Positions 5,547 to 5,889 of a stretch of 5,889 nucleotides of DNA are shown here, in pieces. Position 1 is the first letter of the stretch. Each line of letters begins with the position of its first letter. Source of the DNA: an uncultured Opitutaceae bacterium (GTDB lineage Bacteria > Verrucomicrobiota > Verrucomicrobiae > Opitutales > Opitutaceae). The notes beneath the pieces are model-generated. The model searched no databases. It was not told the DNA's origin and saw nothing but the letters and a program-made list of their open reading frames with translations. Position numbers and translations under genes: made by a program. The stretch spans positions 1-5,889 of the forward strand of contig CAMLSH010000259.1 in the NCBI GenBank assembly GCA_946482625.1. The letters run 5' to 3'.

Positions 5547-5577
5547 CTTACTCCTCCTACACCTCTTACTCTTCTTA
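5547..5577 (-). repeat. Right terminal repeat of element B
   Basis: CTTA followed by units CTCCTCCTA, CACCTCTTA, CTCTTCTTA, i.e. TAAGARGWG units on the minus strand. It matches 1853-1883 at 30 of 31 positions. Its last A is the A of the rmlB start codon. Confidence 0.85.
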
Positions 5578-5889
5578 TGAACTTATTAGTCACCGGCGGC
5601 TGCGGCTTTATCGGCTCCAATTTCATCCGCCAGCGCCTCACCGAAACCGGCTCGCCCCTCACGAAACTCGTCAACCTCGACGCCCTCACCTACGCAGGCA
5701 ACCCCGCCAACCTCGCCGACCTCGCCTCCGACCCGCGCTACGTATTTGCGCACGGCGACATCGGCGACACCGCACTCGTCTCAAAACTCCTCGCAGACCA
5801 CGGGATCGACGCCGTCATCAACTTCGCCGCCGAGTCCCACGTCGACCGCTCCATCGATTCCCCCGAGCCCTTCATCCAGACCAACGTCG
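5577..5889 (+). CDS. rmlB: dTDP-glucose 4,6-dehydratase (partial, C-terminus off right edge)
   Basis: The 104 residues present match the N-terminus of RmlB/RfbB, about 350 residues when complete. LVTGGCGFIGSNFIR (4-18) is the NAD-binding motif. LVNLDALTYAGNPANL (31-46) is characteristic of RmlB, since the LDxLTYAGN stretch follows strand 2, and INFAAESHVDRSID (81-94) is the conserved substrate-side segment. The enzyme converts dTDP-glucose to dTDP-4-keto-6-deoxyglucose in the cytoplasm, the substrate expected for the NRS/ER-like protein encoded upstream. The catalytic YxxxK lies beyond the window. ATG 5577 shares its A with the last base of element B, and the C/T-rich repeat forms the leader, so there is no Shine-Dalgarno sequence. 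A closely related 4,6-dehydratase for another nucleotide is less likely, given the TYAGN signature. Confidence 0.93.
   Translation, partial: MNLLVTGGCGFIGSNFIRQRLTETGSPLTKLVNLDALTYAGNPANLADLASDPRYVFAHGDIGDTALVSKLLADHGIDAVINFAAESHVDRSIDSPEPFIQTNV

Larger units (their letters stand above)
5114..5577. mobile_element. Repeat element carrying a four-helix-bundle gene (element B)
   Basis: A block of about 464 bp lies between the TAA stop of the NRS/ER-like gene and the ATG of rmlB. It is bounded by a left repeat (5114-5151) and an inverted right repeat (5547-5577) built from 9-bp units TAAGARGWG, nearly identical to those of element A. The ends read TAAGAGGAG at the left and, on the opposite strand, TAAGAAGAG at the right. 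The interior holds one gene, the S23/IVP-type four-helix-bundle protein. The same protein family is known from 23S rRNA intervening sequences, which are also bounded by complementary ends. No transposase is present, and no target duplication longer than TA is visible. Mobility is inferred, not shown. Confidence 0.65.

Overview
The window looks like part of a surface-polysaccharide (O-antigen, capsule or glycan) locus from a GC-rich bacterium. Codon third positions are strongly G/C. No start codon has a convincing Shine-Dalgarno sequence, and most leaders are C/T-rich. A four-helix-bundle (S23/IVP-type) gene sits in an intergenic repeat element. Together these would fit Verrucomicrobiota (Opitutales-like), but that placement is an inference from style; no rRNA or marker gene is present to prove it.

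Layout, left to right. (1) 1-467, minus strand: the N-terminal part of an exported metallo-beta-lactamase-fold protein (HFHLDH motif), running off the left edge. (2) 468-670: a divergent intergenic region with one strong hairpin. (3) 671-1729: an extended SDR of the CDP-tyvelose/paratose 2-epimerase-like group whose catalytic Tyr is replaced by Phe. (4) 1727-1921: a gene-free repeat element with 9-bp unit arrays in inverted orientation at its two ends. (5) 1924-3000: a second SDR of the same broad group, with an intact YxxxK. (6) 3033-3812: a GT2 glycosyltransferase resembling polyprenyl-phosphate sugar synthases, without membrane segments. (7) 3813-4249: 437 bp with no convincing gene, a run of hairpins and a possible gene remnant on the minus strand. 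(8) 4250-5116: an SDR closely resembling plant/mimivirus NRS/ER, the combined 3,5-epimerase/4-reductase of L-rhamnose synthesis. (9) 5114-5577: a second repeat element with nearly the same ends, this one carrying a four-helix-bundle protein gene (5171-5533). (10) 5577-5889: the start of rmlB (dTDP-glucose 4,6-dehydratase), cut by the right edge.

How they fit together: the NRS/ER-like gene and rmlB would give a compact route from (d)TDP-glucose to (d)TDP-L-rhamnose without separate rmlC and rmlD. The two tyvelose-epimerase-like SDRs and the GT2 enzyme form a second block that probably makes and transfers another, unidentified sugar. All plus-strand genes are co-oriented and could form one or two operons.

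The most unusual signal is the pair of repeat elements. Each begins exactly at the TAA stop of the upstream gene and ends at or within 4 bp of the next start codon. They share 35 of 36 bases at the left end and 30 of 31 at the right end. One contains the four-helix-bundle gene and the other does not. This suggests a small mobile or domesticated element family comparable in design to the 23S rRNA intervening sequences that carry the same protein family.
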